Shown: positions 10,734 through 17,641, counted from the stretch's first letter. The stretch is 20,321 nt of DNA from Streptomyces regalis (GCF_001509475.1 NZ_LLZG01000042.1:1-20321); one strand, 5' to 3'. Notes: generated by a model from the letters alone, not told the origin. Program-made: numbers and translations.

Positions 10734-12340
10734 ACGAGGCCCTGCCCGACGTCCCCGAAGTCCGCGTCGTCGGCCTTCCCCAGCTGACGTCGGGCTTCGA
10801 CCTTGTCGAAAGACTCGATCTGCCCATGCATCTGAAGGTGCACGGGCCGCTCGAACCGATGGGCGGCGAGCAACTCGCAAAGCTCGCCGAGAACATCAAC
10901 CTGAAGGGCCGCGGCGGCGCGGGCTTCCCCTTCCACAAGAAGTTGCGCTCGGTCGCCGAGTCCGCGATCAAGCGCGGCGTACGGCCGGTCGTCGTCGTCA
11001 ACGGCAGTGAGGACGAACCGGCCTGCCGCAAGGACACGGTGATGATCAACCGTGCCCCGCATCTCATCCTGGACGGCGCGCTGCTGTGCGCCGAGGCCCT
11101 GGGTGCCCGCACGCTCGTGGTGGGGGTCACCCGGGAATCGACCCAGCGCTCCATGGAGGCCGCCCTCGCCGAGCGCGGCCTCAGCAACAGCCGTCGCTCC
11201 GCGCTACGCGCGTTCGTCCAGCGCAATCCGGTGCGTATGGTCACCGGCGCCGCCGCCTCCCTGATCCGCTCGATCGACGGCGGCCCGGCGATCCCGCCCG
11301 GCCGCAAGGTCAGCGCCTCACAGAACGGCGTCGGCGGCGCCCCGACCCTGCTGTCCAACGCCGAGACGTTCGCCCAGCTGGCGATCGCCGCCCGCATCGG
11401 CCCGGAGCGCTACGGCAACACCGGCCTGTACGACGAGCCGGGCACCGTCATGCTCACGGTGTCCGGCGCGGTGGCCCGCCCGATGGTCATCGAGGTCCCC
11501 ACGGGCGTACCGCTGCGCTACGTCCTCCAGCTCGCCGGCGCCCCGCCCGTCCCGCAGGGCGTGCTGACCGGCGGCTACCACGGCAAGTGGATCGACGCGG
11601 CGACGGTCAACGAGGCGATCGTCTCGCGCAACTCCCTTGACGCGGTGGGCGGAGCGCTCGGCGCCGGCGCGATCCTGCCGATCACTCAGGAGACCTGCCC
11701 GCTGGGCGAGTCGCTGCGGGTGGCACAGTGGCTGGCCGAGGAGAGCGCGGGCCAGTGCGGTCCCTGCTACCTCGGCCTGCCGGCCGCCGCGCGCGGCCTG
11801 GAGGACATCCTCAACGGCGGTGGCCCCGCTGCCCTGGAGGCGCTCAAGCAGGTCGCCAAGAACGTCAAGCGGCGCGGCGCCTGCTCGCACCCGGACGGCT
11901 CCGCGATGTTCCTGGAGTCGACCATCAAGGCGTTCACCGACGACCTCGCGGCACACGTCCTCGGCAACGGCTGCGGACGGCCCGTGGAGGGCGTTCTGCC
12001 GCTCTTCGAGGGCGGCAGGGCCCCGTCCGGCATCCCGGGCGGCGCCGAGTCGGAGGAGAACGGCCCCAGCCGCCAGAAGATCTACGTCGACTGGACACTG
12101 TGCCGCGGCCACGGCCTGTGTGCGGACATCCTCCCGGAGGTCTTCCAGCTCGGCGCCGACGGTTTCCCGACCGTCGCCCAGGCGAAGGTGCCGCGCTACG
12201 CCGAGGCCAAGGCCCTGCGCGCGGTGCGCCGTTGCCCCGCCCTCGCCCTGCGCATCGAGGAGGACACGCGCGGCCAGGAATCGTCCCGCAACCTGCCGGT
12301 CCTCTCCCAGGGCCGCGGCAGACGCGCCCTGGGCCGCTGA
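10730..12340 (+). CDS. NuoF-like flavoprotein fused to a C-terminal 3Fe-4S-type ferredoxin
   Basis: The product is 536 residues and cytosolic. The FMN/NADH domain of complex I 51-kDa subunits is recognisable: GRGGAGFP at 60-67 and NGSEDEPACRKD at 91-102, then an SLBB-like region (about 236-300). In the N3 cluster region, family members read ESCGxCxPC; here it reads ESAGQCGPC, so Ala340 replaces the first ligand while Cys343, Cys346 and Cys385 remain. Residues 450-515 form a ferredoxin with C458-x2-H461-x2-C464 and C502-P, the pattern of actinobacterial 3Fe-4S ferredoxins. The GTG at 10730 follows GGAGG by 7 bases and overlaps the cytochrome stop by 4 bases. It is not part of a nuo operon here. 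It probably moves electrons from NAD(P)H or another donor to the membrane cytochrome; the donor is inferred. Confidence 0.85.
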   Translation: MNEALPDVPEVRVVGLPQLTSGFDLVERLDLPMHLKVHGPLEPMGGEQLAKLAENINLKGRGGAGFPFHKKLRSVAESAIKRGVRPVVVVNGSEDEPACRKDTVMINRAPHLILDGALLCAEALGARTLVVGVTRESTQRSMEAALAERGLSNSRRSALRAFVQRNPVRMVTGAAASLIRSIDGGPAIPPGRKVSASQNGVGGAPTLLSNAETFAQLAIAARIGPERYGNTGLYDEPGTVMLTVSGAVARPMVIEVPTGVPLRYVLQLAGAPPVPQGVLTGGYHGKWIDAATVNEAIVSRNSLDAVGGALGAGAILPITQETCPLGESLRVAQWLAEESAGQCGPCYLGLPAAARGLEDILNGGGPAALEALKQVAKNVKRRGACSHPDGSAMFLESTIKAFTDDLAAHVLGNGCGRPVEGVLPLFEGGRAPSGIPGGAESEENGPSRQKIYVDWTLCRGHGLCADILPEVFQLGADGFPTVAQAKVPRYAEAKALRAVRRCPALALRIEEDTRGQESSRNLPVLSQGRGRRALGR

Positions 12341-12359
12341 GGCCGGGCACGCGCGCGTA

Positions 12360-12388
12360 GAGGGGTCGTCCGAGCCGGACGACCCCTC
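12360..12388 (+). terminator. Terminator hairpin after the cytochrome/NuoF-like unit
   Basis: GAGGGGTCGTCC and GGACGACCCCTC form a perfect 12-bp stem with a 5-base loop, 19 bases after the stop codon at 12340. There is no T-tract, as is common for actinomycete terminators. Confidence 0.8.
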
Positions 12389-12428
12389 GTTCTCACAGAG
12401 TGCGCAAGCCATGGTGCGCAGACAAAAA

Positions 12429-12461
12429 GATCCCGCCGGATCGAACCGATCCGGCGGGATC
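12429..12461 (-). terminator. Intrinsic terminator of the first tRNA-Ala gene
   Basis: GATCCCGCCGGATCG and its exact complement form a 15-bp stem with a 3-base loop. On the minus strand it is followed by TTTTTGTC. It begins 5 bases after the tRNA 3' end. Confidence 0.9.
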
Positions 12462-12466
12462 TGCTG

Positions 12467-12539
12467 TGGAGCTAAGGAGAATTGAACTCCTGACCTCCTG
12501 CATGCCATGCAGGCGCTCTACCAACTGAGCTATAGCCCC
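12467..12539 (-). tRNA. tRNA-Ala (anticodon GGC), copy 1
   Basis: The 73-base cloverleaf folds fully. The acceptor stem GGGGCTA/TAGCTCC includes the G3-U70 wobble that marks alanine tRNAs. The D-arm is GCTC-AGTTGGTA-GAGC and the anticodon stem is CCTGC/GCAGG with loop ATGGCAT, so the anticodon is GGC. The T-arm is AGGAG-TTCAATT-CTCCT, with discriminator A73. CCA is not encoded. It is identical to the copy at 14571-14643. Confidence 0.97.
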
Positions 12540-12577
12540 TTGCCATGTTCCGGCGGGCTTCCCCGGCGGCGACGCCA

Positions 12578-12607
12578 ACATTACCGGTCGACCTCGCGCA
12601 GCACCAA
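12578..12607 (-). promoter_or_regulatory. Probable promoter of tRNA-Ala copy 1
   Basis: On the minus strand TTGGTG (12607-12602) and TAATGT (12583-12578) are 18 bases apart, fitting a housekeeping-sigma promoter. The predicted start lies about 30-35 bases before the tRNA. Confidence 0.6.
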
Positions 12608-12639
12608 ATCGTTTCCGGCCCGCACCGATACGGGCACTA

Positions 12640-13854
12640 ATGTCGGGTTCCGTGACCGTGATCGCGCCCTCCGGAGTGCACCGTCGTGTGCCGGTCGCCC
12701 TGGGGTCCTGCCTGGTCTCCTTCGCCGTGTTCTGGGCCGCCCAGCGGGCCGCACACGTGTCGATGATCGACCTGATGGTGTACCGGGCCGAGGGCGCGAC
12801 CGTCAGGGCCGGAGGCGACCTGTACGCCCTGCGGACGACGGCCGCCCGACTGCCGACCACCTACCCGCCGTTCGCGGCCCTGCTGTTCACTCCACTGACG
12901 CTCCTCGACACGGCGACCATGCGCACCCTGGGGACGGCCGGGAACCTGACGCTGCTCGTGGTGTTCGTACGGCTGTCGCTGCGTCTGGTCGGACACGCGC
13001 GCGTGGAGGGCGTCTGGTGGGTCGCGGCGGTGGCCGTGTGGTGCGAGCCGGTGTGGACGACGCTGCGGTACGGGCAGATCAACCTGCTGCTCGCCGTCCT
13101 GGTGCTGTGGGATCTGTCACGGCGTCCGGGAGACCGCTGGGCCGGCGTCGGCATCGGGCTCGCGGCGGCCGTCAAGCTGACGCCCGCGCTGTTCGCGGTG
13201 TTCCTGCTCGTCACCGGCGTCGTGGCCCGGCGCCGGCACGGCTCCGGCGGCTCCTGGCTGCGGCACGCGCGCCTGGCGGCCGCCTGGTTCACCGGGGCGA
13301 CCCTGCTGGCCGCGGCCGTACTGCCATACGACTCCTGGCGCTTCTGGAGCCGCATGGTGTTCGCGGCGGGGCGCGTCGGGCACGCCGAGGACACCGCGAA
13401 CCAGGCCCTGCGCGGCGTTCTCGCGCGGCTGCTGCACACGCCGGAGCCCGGGGCCGCCTGGGCCGTCACGGCGGCCGTGGTGGGCGTGGCAGGGCTGGGC
13501 GTGGCCGTGGCGGCGGAGCTGCGTGGGCGCCGGGCCTGGGCGGTGACCTCGTGCGCGGTGACGGCGCTGCTCATCAGCCCGGTGTCCTGGTCGCACCACT
13601 GGGTCTGGTGCCTGCCGGTCGTGCTGCTCCTCGGCACGCGCGCGTACCGGCCCGCCACCGTGAGCGCGCTGCTGGTCTTCTTCTCGTACGCCCTGTGGTG
13701 GGTTCCGCACGGCCCGGGACGGCATGAACTGCACCAAAACGGCATCGAGTTGGTGTTGTCCGCCCTCTACGGGACCTCGGGTTGCCTTTTCCTCGTGATC
13801 GCCGGGGCTGCCCTCAGGAACCCCCGCCCCGGTCAAGCCGTGACGAAGGAATAG
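12640..13854 (+). CDS. GT87-family polyprenol-phosphate-mannose-dependent mannosyltransferase
   Basis: The product is 404 residues, a multi-pass membrane protein with about 9-10 hydrophobic segments. Asp44 in IDLMVYRAEG, a short extracytoplasmic loop after the first helix, matches the catalytic aspartate position of the PimE-like GT-C fold. RAGGDLYAL, TYPPFAALLFTPL and AVKLTPALF are further GT87 motifs. Such enzymes transfer mannose from a lipid-linked donor to glycolipids or glycans on the outer side of the membrane; the acceptor here is unknown. The start is uncertain: ATG at 12640 has no clear ribosome-binding site, and GTG codons at 12652 and 12658 are alternatives. The gene lies alone on the plus strand, divergent from tRNA-Ala copy 1, and its last 22 bases overlap the convergent zinc-ribbon gene. 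Confidence 0.82.
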   Translation: MSGSVTVIAPSGVHRRVPVALGSCLVSFAVFWAAQRAAHVSMIDLMVYRAEGATVRAGGDLYALRTTAARLPTTYPPFAALLFTPLTLLDTATMRTLGTAGNLTLLVVFVRLSLRLVGHARVEGVWWVAAVAVWCEPVWTTLRYGQINLLLAVLVLWDLSRRPGDRWAGVGIGLAAAVKLTPALFAVFLLVTGVVARRRHGSGGSWLRHARLAAAWFTGATLLAAAVLPYDSWRFWSRMVFAAGRVGHAEDTANQALRGVLARLLHTPEPGAAWAVTAAVVGVAGLGVAVAAELRGRRAWAVTSCAVTALLISPVSWSHHWVWCLPVVLLLGTRAYRPATVSALLVFFSYALWWVPHGPGRHELHQNGIELVLSALYGTSGCLFLVIAGAALRNPRPGQAVTKE

Positions 13855-14066
13855 AAGCGTTTGAGCGTGCAGTGTTCTTCGAGGAGGCGGCCGTAGATCG
13901 GTTCGCCCTCGAGTTCACGGTACGTCTCGATCGGATCGCCTTTTATGATCAGCGCCCGCGCACATTCCTCGCACCAGTACTGGTAGTCGGGGTTCACCGG
14001 TTCCATGTCACGGACGATCGGCGTTCCGCTGCCGCACCAGTCGCACTTTCGCCTGTGTGCACCCAT
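13833..14066 (-). CDS. Small zinc-binding protein, function unknown (77 residues)
   Basis: I do not recognise a named family. The product is 77 residues with two CxxC knuckles, CDWC at 8-11 and CEEC at 32-35, likely to hold one zinc ion. The C-terminal half is charged (TYRELEGEPIYGRLLEEHC). There is no signal peptide or membrane segment. The ATG at 14066 follows the stop of the upstream zinc-ribbon gene by only 3 bases, so the two are almost certainly one operon. The 3' end runs 22 bases into the convergent mannosyltransferase gene. Such proteins often bind nucleic acid or another protein, but no target can be inferred. Confidence 0.75.
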   Translation of the reverse strand: MGAHRRKCDWCGSGTPIVRDMEPVNPDYQYWCEECARALIIKGDPIETYRELEGEPIYGRLLEEHCTLKRFYSFVTA

Positions 14067-14069
14067 CGA

Positions 14070-14243
14070 TCAGCTCCAGCTGTGGCCGCAGGCCGTGCAC
14101 ACGTAGGAAATTCCGCCGTTGTCGCCGAGGAGCTGGGCGACATGGACGGAGCCGCAGGAAGGGCAGCTGAGGCGGGTGATCGTATCCCGAGTCAACGCTG
14201 CTTCGAAGAGGTGACCGACCTCTTCGAGGATGCTCGCAGGCAT
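14070..14243 (-). CDS. Small zinc-ribbon protein, function unknown (57 residues)
   Basis: The product is 57 residues. After a short helix (ILEEVGHLFEAAL) comes a zinc ribbon with CPSC at 27-30 and CTAC at 49-52, resembling the ribbons of transcription or RNA-processing factors. The ATG at 14243 is chosen over an in-frame start 18 codons upstream because GGGAGGGAG stands a few bases before it. It is first in a two-gene unit with the 77-residue zinc protein, 3 bases apart. Both genes lie between the two tRNA-Ala copies. Confidence 0.75.
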   Translation of the reverse strand: MPASILEEVGHLFEAALTRDTITRLSCPSCGSVHVAQLLGDNGGISYVCTACGHSWS

Positions 14244-14287
14244 CGCTACTCCCTCCCGTCCGGGCCGCGCCCCCTTCCGGCCGTTTG

Positions 14288-14317
14288 ATTCTGCCACGGC
14301 CGGACCAATACGGTCAG
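14288..14317 (-). promoter_or_regulatory. Possible promoter of the zinc-ribbon operon
   Basis: On the minus strand CTGACC (14317-14312) and CAGAAT (14293-14288) are 18 bases apart and about 45 bases upstream of the ATG at 14243. The match to consensus is partial. Confidence 0.3.
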
Positions 14318-14524
14318 CGACGCCTCAGTACCAGTCCGGACACGGCAGCCTCCGCGACCGTACGAACCGTGCGAACACGCACCCCAAGCGTCTCCTGAGA
14401 GGTATACGCCCGCGAGGCCCGAGTGACTCAAGCCGGACCCGAACAGTTCAGCGAGGCCAGTGCCGCGCGCGAACCGACCACGGGAGCCCGGCCGTTGATC
14501 CGGGCGCCCGCCGCGGATACCAGA

Positions 14525-14557
14525 AGATCCCGCCGATCGAAGGGATCGGCGGGATCT
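14525..14557 (-). terminator. Terminator hairpin of the second tRNA-Ala gene
   Basis: AGATCCCGCCGATC and its exact complement form a 14-bp stem with a 5-base loop, 13 bases past the tRNA 3' end. On the minus strand the tail is TTCTGG, a weak T-tract. The stem is nearly the same sequence as the terminator of copy 1. Confidence 0.85.
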
Positions 14558-14570
14558 TGTTGTCTCGCTG

Positions 14571-14643
14571 TGGAGCTAAGGAGAATTGAACTCCTGACCT
14601 CCTGCATGCCATGCAGGCGCTCTACCAACTGAGCTATAGCCCC
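14571..14643 (-). tRNA. tRNA-Ala (anticodon GGC), copy 2
   Basis: All 73 bases are identical to the copy at 12467-12539, including the G3-U70 pair, GGC anticodon and discriminator A73. CCA is not encoded. The flanks diverge within a few bases on both sides, except for the shared terminator stem core. Confidence 0.97.
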
Positions 14644-14678
14644 TCGTTCCTCCCCGCTCAGCGGGGCGAACAAGAAGA

Positions 14679-14708
14679 ACTTTAGCCTGCGAGCTGCCAG
14701 AAAGTGAA
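14679..14708 (-). promoter_or_regulatory. Probable promoter of tRNA-Ala copy 2
   Basis: On the minus strand TTCACT (14708-14703) and TAAAGT (14684-14679) are 18 bases apart. Between it and the tRNA is a small perfect hairpin, CCCCGC-loop-GCGGGG (14652-14666), in the 5' leader of the precursor. The promoter lies just after the histidine phosphatase stop. Confidence 0.55.
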
Positions 14709-14721
14709 ATCCGGGTCGGCG

Positions 14722-15393
14722 TCAGTCGTCGTCGCCGAGCACGGGTTCCGGCAGGGTGCCGGCGTTGTGCTCCAGCAGACGCCAGCCGCGGGCACCCTCG
14801 CCCAGGACGGACCAGCAGCAGTTGGAGAGGCCGCCGAGGCTCTCCCAGTTCCGGGACTCCAGGCCGAGGAGGCGGCCGATGGTCGTACGGATGGTGCCGC
14901 CATGGCTGACCACGACGAGCGTGCCGTCGTCGGGCAGCTTCTCGGCGTGCCGGAGCACCACCGGGGCGGCGCGCTCGGCGACCTCGGTCTCCAGTTCGCC
15001 GCCGCCGCGGCGCACCGGCTCACCGCGCTTCCACGCGGCGTACTCCTCGCCGTGCCGCTCGATGATCTCCTCGTGCGTCAGGCCCTGCCAGACGCCCGCG
15101 TAGGTCTCGCGCAGGCCCTCGTCGTGCGTCACCTCCAGGCCGGTGAGCGCGGCCAGCTCGGCGGCCGTGTTCGCGGCGCGCTGGAGGTCGGAGGCGATGA
15201 TCGCGTCCGGCTTGAGGTTGACGAGCAGCCGGGCGGCGCGGCGGGCCTGGGAGACGCCGGCCTCGGTGAGGGCGACGTCGGTGGTGCCCTGGAAGCGGCG
15301 CTCCACGTTCCAGGAGGTCTGGCCGTGCCGCCACAGGATGACGCGGCGGCCCCGGCCGGGCCTGCCCGCGGTCACCTCGCCGGTGGCGCTCAC
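14722..15393 (-). CDS. Histidine phosphatase, probable glucosyl-3-phosphoglycerate phosphatase (GpgP-like)
   Basis: The product is 223 residues. The phosphatase signature RHG is at 22-24 in LWRHGQTSWNVERRFQG, with His24 the expected phospho-acceptor. LRETYAGVWQG holds the acidic residue (Glu96), and the second histidine is His164 in VVSHGG. The family is cytosolic. In mycobacteria the gene beside rsfS and nadD is GpgP (Rv2419c), which removes phosphate from glucosyl-3-phosphoglycerate in methylglucose lipopolysaccharide synthesis. Synteny and length support the same call, but the substrate in this organism is inferred. GTG at 15393 overlaps the rsfS stop as GTGA; GTG at 15399, two codons earlier, is also possible. 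Confidence 0.85.
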   Translation of the reverse strand: MSATGEVTAGRPGRGRRVILWRHGQTSWNVERRFQGTTDVALTEAGVSQARRAARLLVNLKPDAIIASDLQRAANTAAELAALTGLEVTHDEGLRETYAGVWQGLTHEEIIERHGEEYAAWKRGEPVRRGGGELETEVAERAAPVVLRHAEKLPDDGTLVVVSHGGTIRTTIGRLLGLESRNWESLGGLSNCCWSVLGEGARGWRLLEHNAGTLPEPVLGDDD

Positions 15394-15836
15394 CGCCACT
15401 CACCGCCCAGCTCGGCGGCCTCCTCCGCGGCCTGCAGCTTGGCGTGCTCCGCGGCCTTGCCGCGGGTGGCCTTGGCGTCGTTGGGCAGCTCGAGCTCGGG
15501 GCAGTCCTTCCACAGCCGCTCCAGGGCGTAGAAGACGCGCTCTTCGCTGTGCTGGACGTGCACGACGATGTCGACGTAGTCGAGCAGCACCCAGCGGGCC
15601 TCGCGGTCGCCCTCGCGGCGCACCGGCTTGGCGCCGAGCTCCTTCAGGAGCCGCTCCTCGATCTCGTCGACGATCGACTTGACCTGGCGGTCGTTGGGCG
15701 CGGAGGCCAGCACGAAGGCGTCCGTGATCGACAGGACGTCGCTGACGTCGTAGGCGATGATGTCGTGCGCGAGCTTGTCGGCTGCCGCCTGGGCGGCGGT
15801 GGTGACGAGCTCGAGGGAACGGTCGGTAGCGGTCAC
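15390..15836 (-). CDS. rsfS: Ribosome silencing factor RsfS
   Basis: The product is 148 residues. RsfS (YbeB/DUF143) binds ribosomal protein L14 and blocks joining of 30S and 50S subunits when nutrients are short. The core is fully recognisable: DKLAHDIIAYDVSD (20-33), ITDAFVLASAPNDRQVKSIVDE (37-58), GDREARWVLLDYVDIVVHVQ (76-95) and the ERVFYALERLWKD helix (99-111). A charged Ala/Glu/Lys tail follows (120-148). The GTG at 15836 gives the usual MTATDRS start; in-frame starts further upstream add non-conserved residues. It lies between the LCP-like gene (107-base gap with a terminator) and the phosphatase (4-base overlap), so it may have its own promoter. Confidence 0.95.
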   Translation of the reverse strand: MTATDRSLELVTTAAQAAADKLAHDIIAYDVSDVLSITDAFVLASAPNDRQVKSIVDEIEERLLKELGAKPVRREGDREARWVLLDYVDIVVHVQHSEERVFYALERLWKDCPELELPNDAKATRGKAAEHAKLQAAEEAAELGGEWR

Positions 15837-15893
15837 TACAAGGCTTTCGGGTCGGCGGACACTTGACATCAAGGGTCTCATGGACCGCCGACA

Positions 15894-15927
15894 GCGCCCC
15901 ACGTGATTATCGGCTCACGTGGGGTGC
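15894..15927 (-). terminator. Hairpin between the LCP-like gene and rsfS
   Basis: CCCCACGTGA and TCACGTGGGG pair perfectly over 10 bp with an 8-base loop, and the stem extends to 13 bp with one wobble. It starts 17 bases past the LCP-like stop codon. There is no T-tract. Confidence 0.75.
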
Positions 15928-15943
15928 CCCGGTGCTTTGCCCG

Positions 15944-17641
15944 CTACGAGGACGACGGGCGGTAGTCCTGGCCCAGGACCACCGAGACGTCCGCGTTCGC
16001 CGACACGTCGCCCTTGGTGACCGCCGCGGAGGGCAGGCCCAGGGTCTTGGCGACCTCGGTGGCGTCGTCCTTGTCGGCGGCGTCGGCGTAGACGACCTCG
16101 GACGTGGCCGCGGTGGACGCCGAACCGCCCTCCAGGAAGGTGAAGCCGCCGTTCAGCAGCACCACGCGGGCCTTGTCGGTGTTGCCCTTGACGCCGCTGG
16201 CGTTGCGGACGGACACGCGGACGGCGGCGTCCTTGTCGGGGCTCTTGGCGGTGCCGCCGAGGACGTCCTTGACGACACTGGCGCTCGCCTGTGCGCTCAG
16301 CGTGCCGTCGGTCTGTACGGGCAGCAGGGCCGTCCTGTAGTCGCCGCCCTTGGCGAGGTCGGCGAGTTTGGCGAGGAAGGCGCCGAGATCCTTGTCGGTC
16401 AGCGGCGGCTCGATGATCATCCCGAGCGTCTGCACGGTGGTCGTCGCGCCCTGCGTGTCCGAGGTCAGCTTGCGCAGCACGGCCTGCATGACCTGCCCGA
16501 ACCGCTCCAGCTGGGCGTTCGGGGTCTCGCCCGAGGCGCCGTAGGTGGCGTAGGCGACGGCCATCTTGCCGCTGAGGGTCTGGGCCTTGCCCTTGCGTAC
16601 GAGGGGCGCGGCGCCCTTGGACTTTGCCCCCGGGTCGGGCACGTCGGTGTCGGTGTCGACGTCGATGTTGCCGACCAGGTCGACGAGGTTCTGCAGGTAC
16701 GGGGTGTCCAGGCGCCAGGTGCCCTGGATCTCGGTGCCGAGGACGGTGTCGATCGCGTCGCGCGTCCCGGAGGATCCGTCGTCGTCGACGGACTTGGCCA
16801 GGGTGGTCGTGGTGCCGTCATCGCCGGTCAGGGCGAGGGAGTTGGGCAGCAGGACGGTGGTGCCCTGGTTGGTGGTGGTGTTGTCGACGAGCAGCGCCGT
16901 GGAGGTGCCGCCCTTCTTGGTGTTGTGCAGATGGACGACGATCACGTCCCGCTTCTGGGCGCCCACGGCCGTCGCGGTGTCCTGCTTGCTGTCGGACGAC
17001 GACAGGCCGGGCAGCTTCCCGGCGTACCAGAGGTAGCCGACGCCACCGGCCGCGACGACCGCCAGGACGACCACGAGCGCGATCACACGCGCGCGTGCCC
17101 GTCGCCGGGCCTCTTCGCGGCGCTCGGTGCGGTTCTCGGTGAACTTCAGCCAGTCGATGACGTCCTCGGAGTCCGAGTCGGGCTCCTCGACGAAGGCGAA
17201 CTGCTCGGTGCGGTAGTCCCGTTCCCCCTGGCCCTGGGCCACCGGCTCCTCGACCGGCCCGGCCTGGTGCGGGATGTACGCGGTCTGCTCGGCTACGCGG
17301 TGCTGCTGACCGCTGGTGGCGGTACGGCCGTAGGGGTCGTACGGCGGCGAGTGCCCGCCTGCCTGCTGCTGGGGGTGCGTGCCGGTGCCGTACGGGTCGT
17401 AGGCGGGCGCGGGCGGCTGCCGGCCGGTGTCGCCGGCGGCGTAGGGGTCGTACGGCGGGACCGGCTGCTGTCGGCCGGTCGCGTACGGGTCGTAGCCGTA
17501 CCCCTGCTGTGCGTAGGGGTCGTACGACTGCTGGGGCGGCTGCTGTGGCGGGACCTGTCGGTACACCGGCCGCCCGTACTCGTCGTAGCCGACGAGTTCG
17601 TACTGGTCATCCCCGTACCCCGCGTCGTATCGGTCGTTCAC
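15944..17641 (-). CDS. Membrane protein with degenerate LCP domain and LytR_C domain
   Basis: The product is 565 residues. A Tyr/Pro/Gln-rich cytoplasmic N-terminus with five YDPY motifs (40-104) is followed by an acidic patch, a basic stretch (172-185) and one membrane helix (about 185-207). The extracytoplasmic part has an LCP-like fold region (about 230-395) with RDVIVVHLHN, LQNLVDLVGNIDVDT and ERFGQVMQAVLRKL, and a LytR_C domain (about 473-560) with VRVSVRNASGVKG. True LCP enzymes attach glycopolymers to peptidoglycan using an IPRD-type arginine; here that site reads LLPNSLAL, and the later arginine-rich loop reads YATYGASGETP. It is therefore probably a non-catalytic relative. The GTG at 17641 follows GAGAGGGG. 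It lies 25 bases after nadD. Confidence 0.85.
   Translation of the reverse strand: MNDRYDAGYGDDQYELVGYDEYGRPVYRQVPPQQPPQQSYDPYAQQGYGYDPYATGRQQPVPPYDPYAAGDTGRQPPAPAYDPYGTGTHPQQQAGGHSPPYDPYGRTATSGQQHRVAEQTAYIPHQAGPVEEPVAQGQGERDYRTEQFAFVEEPDSDSEDVIDWLKFTENRTERREEARRRARARVIALVVVLAVVAAGGVGYLWYAGKLPGLSSSDSKQDTATAVGAQKRDVIVVHLHNTKKGGTSTALLVDNTTTNQGTTVLLPNSLALTGDDGTTTTLAKSVDDDGSSGTRDAIDTVLGTEIQGTWRLDTPYLQNLVDLVGNIDVDTDTDVPDPGAKSKGAAPLVRKGKAQTLSGKMAVAYATYGASGETPNAQLERFGQVMQAVLRKLTSDTQGATTTVQTLGMIIEPPLTDKDLGAFLAKLADLAKGGDYRTALLPVQTDGTLSAQASASVVKDVLGGTAKSPDKDAAVRVSVRNASGVKGNTDKARVVLLNGGFTFLEGGSASTAATSEVVYADAADKDDATEVAKTLGLPSAAVTKGDVSANADVSVVLGQDYRPSSS
17330..17524 (-). repeat. Five imperfect YDPY-coding repeats
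   Basis: The plus strand shows GTA(C/G)GGGTCGTA-type blocks five times, each coding TYR-ASP-PRO-TYR on the minus strand (residues 40, 50, 64, 81 and 101 of the LCP-like protein), separated by Gln/Gly/Pro-rich spacers of 6-16 residues. Confidence 0.85.

Larger units (their letters stand above)
14244..14570. other. Gap without a protein gene between the zinc-ribbon operon and tRNA-Ala copy 2
   Basis: This 327-base stretch holds a possible promoter for the zinc-ribbon genes (14288-14317) and the tRNA terminator hairpin (14525-14557). From 14318 to 14524 I see no convincing reading frame, repeat or structure. Short open frames here lack ribosome-binding sites and biased codon use. Confidence 0.6.

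Noticed and set aside
12467..14643. Integrated mobile element between the two tRNA-Ala genes
   Set aside because: There is no integrase, excisionase or atypical base composition, and both tRNA genes are full length with separate promoters and terminators.
15863..15868. TTGACA as a plus-strand -35 box
   Set aside because: No TANNNT sits 17-18 bases downstream in front of a plus-strand gene; the hexamer is part of a palindrome upstream of minus-strand rsfS.
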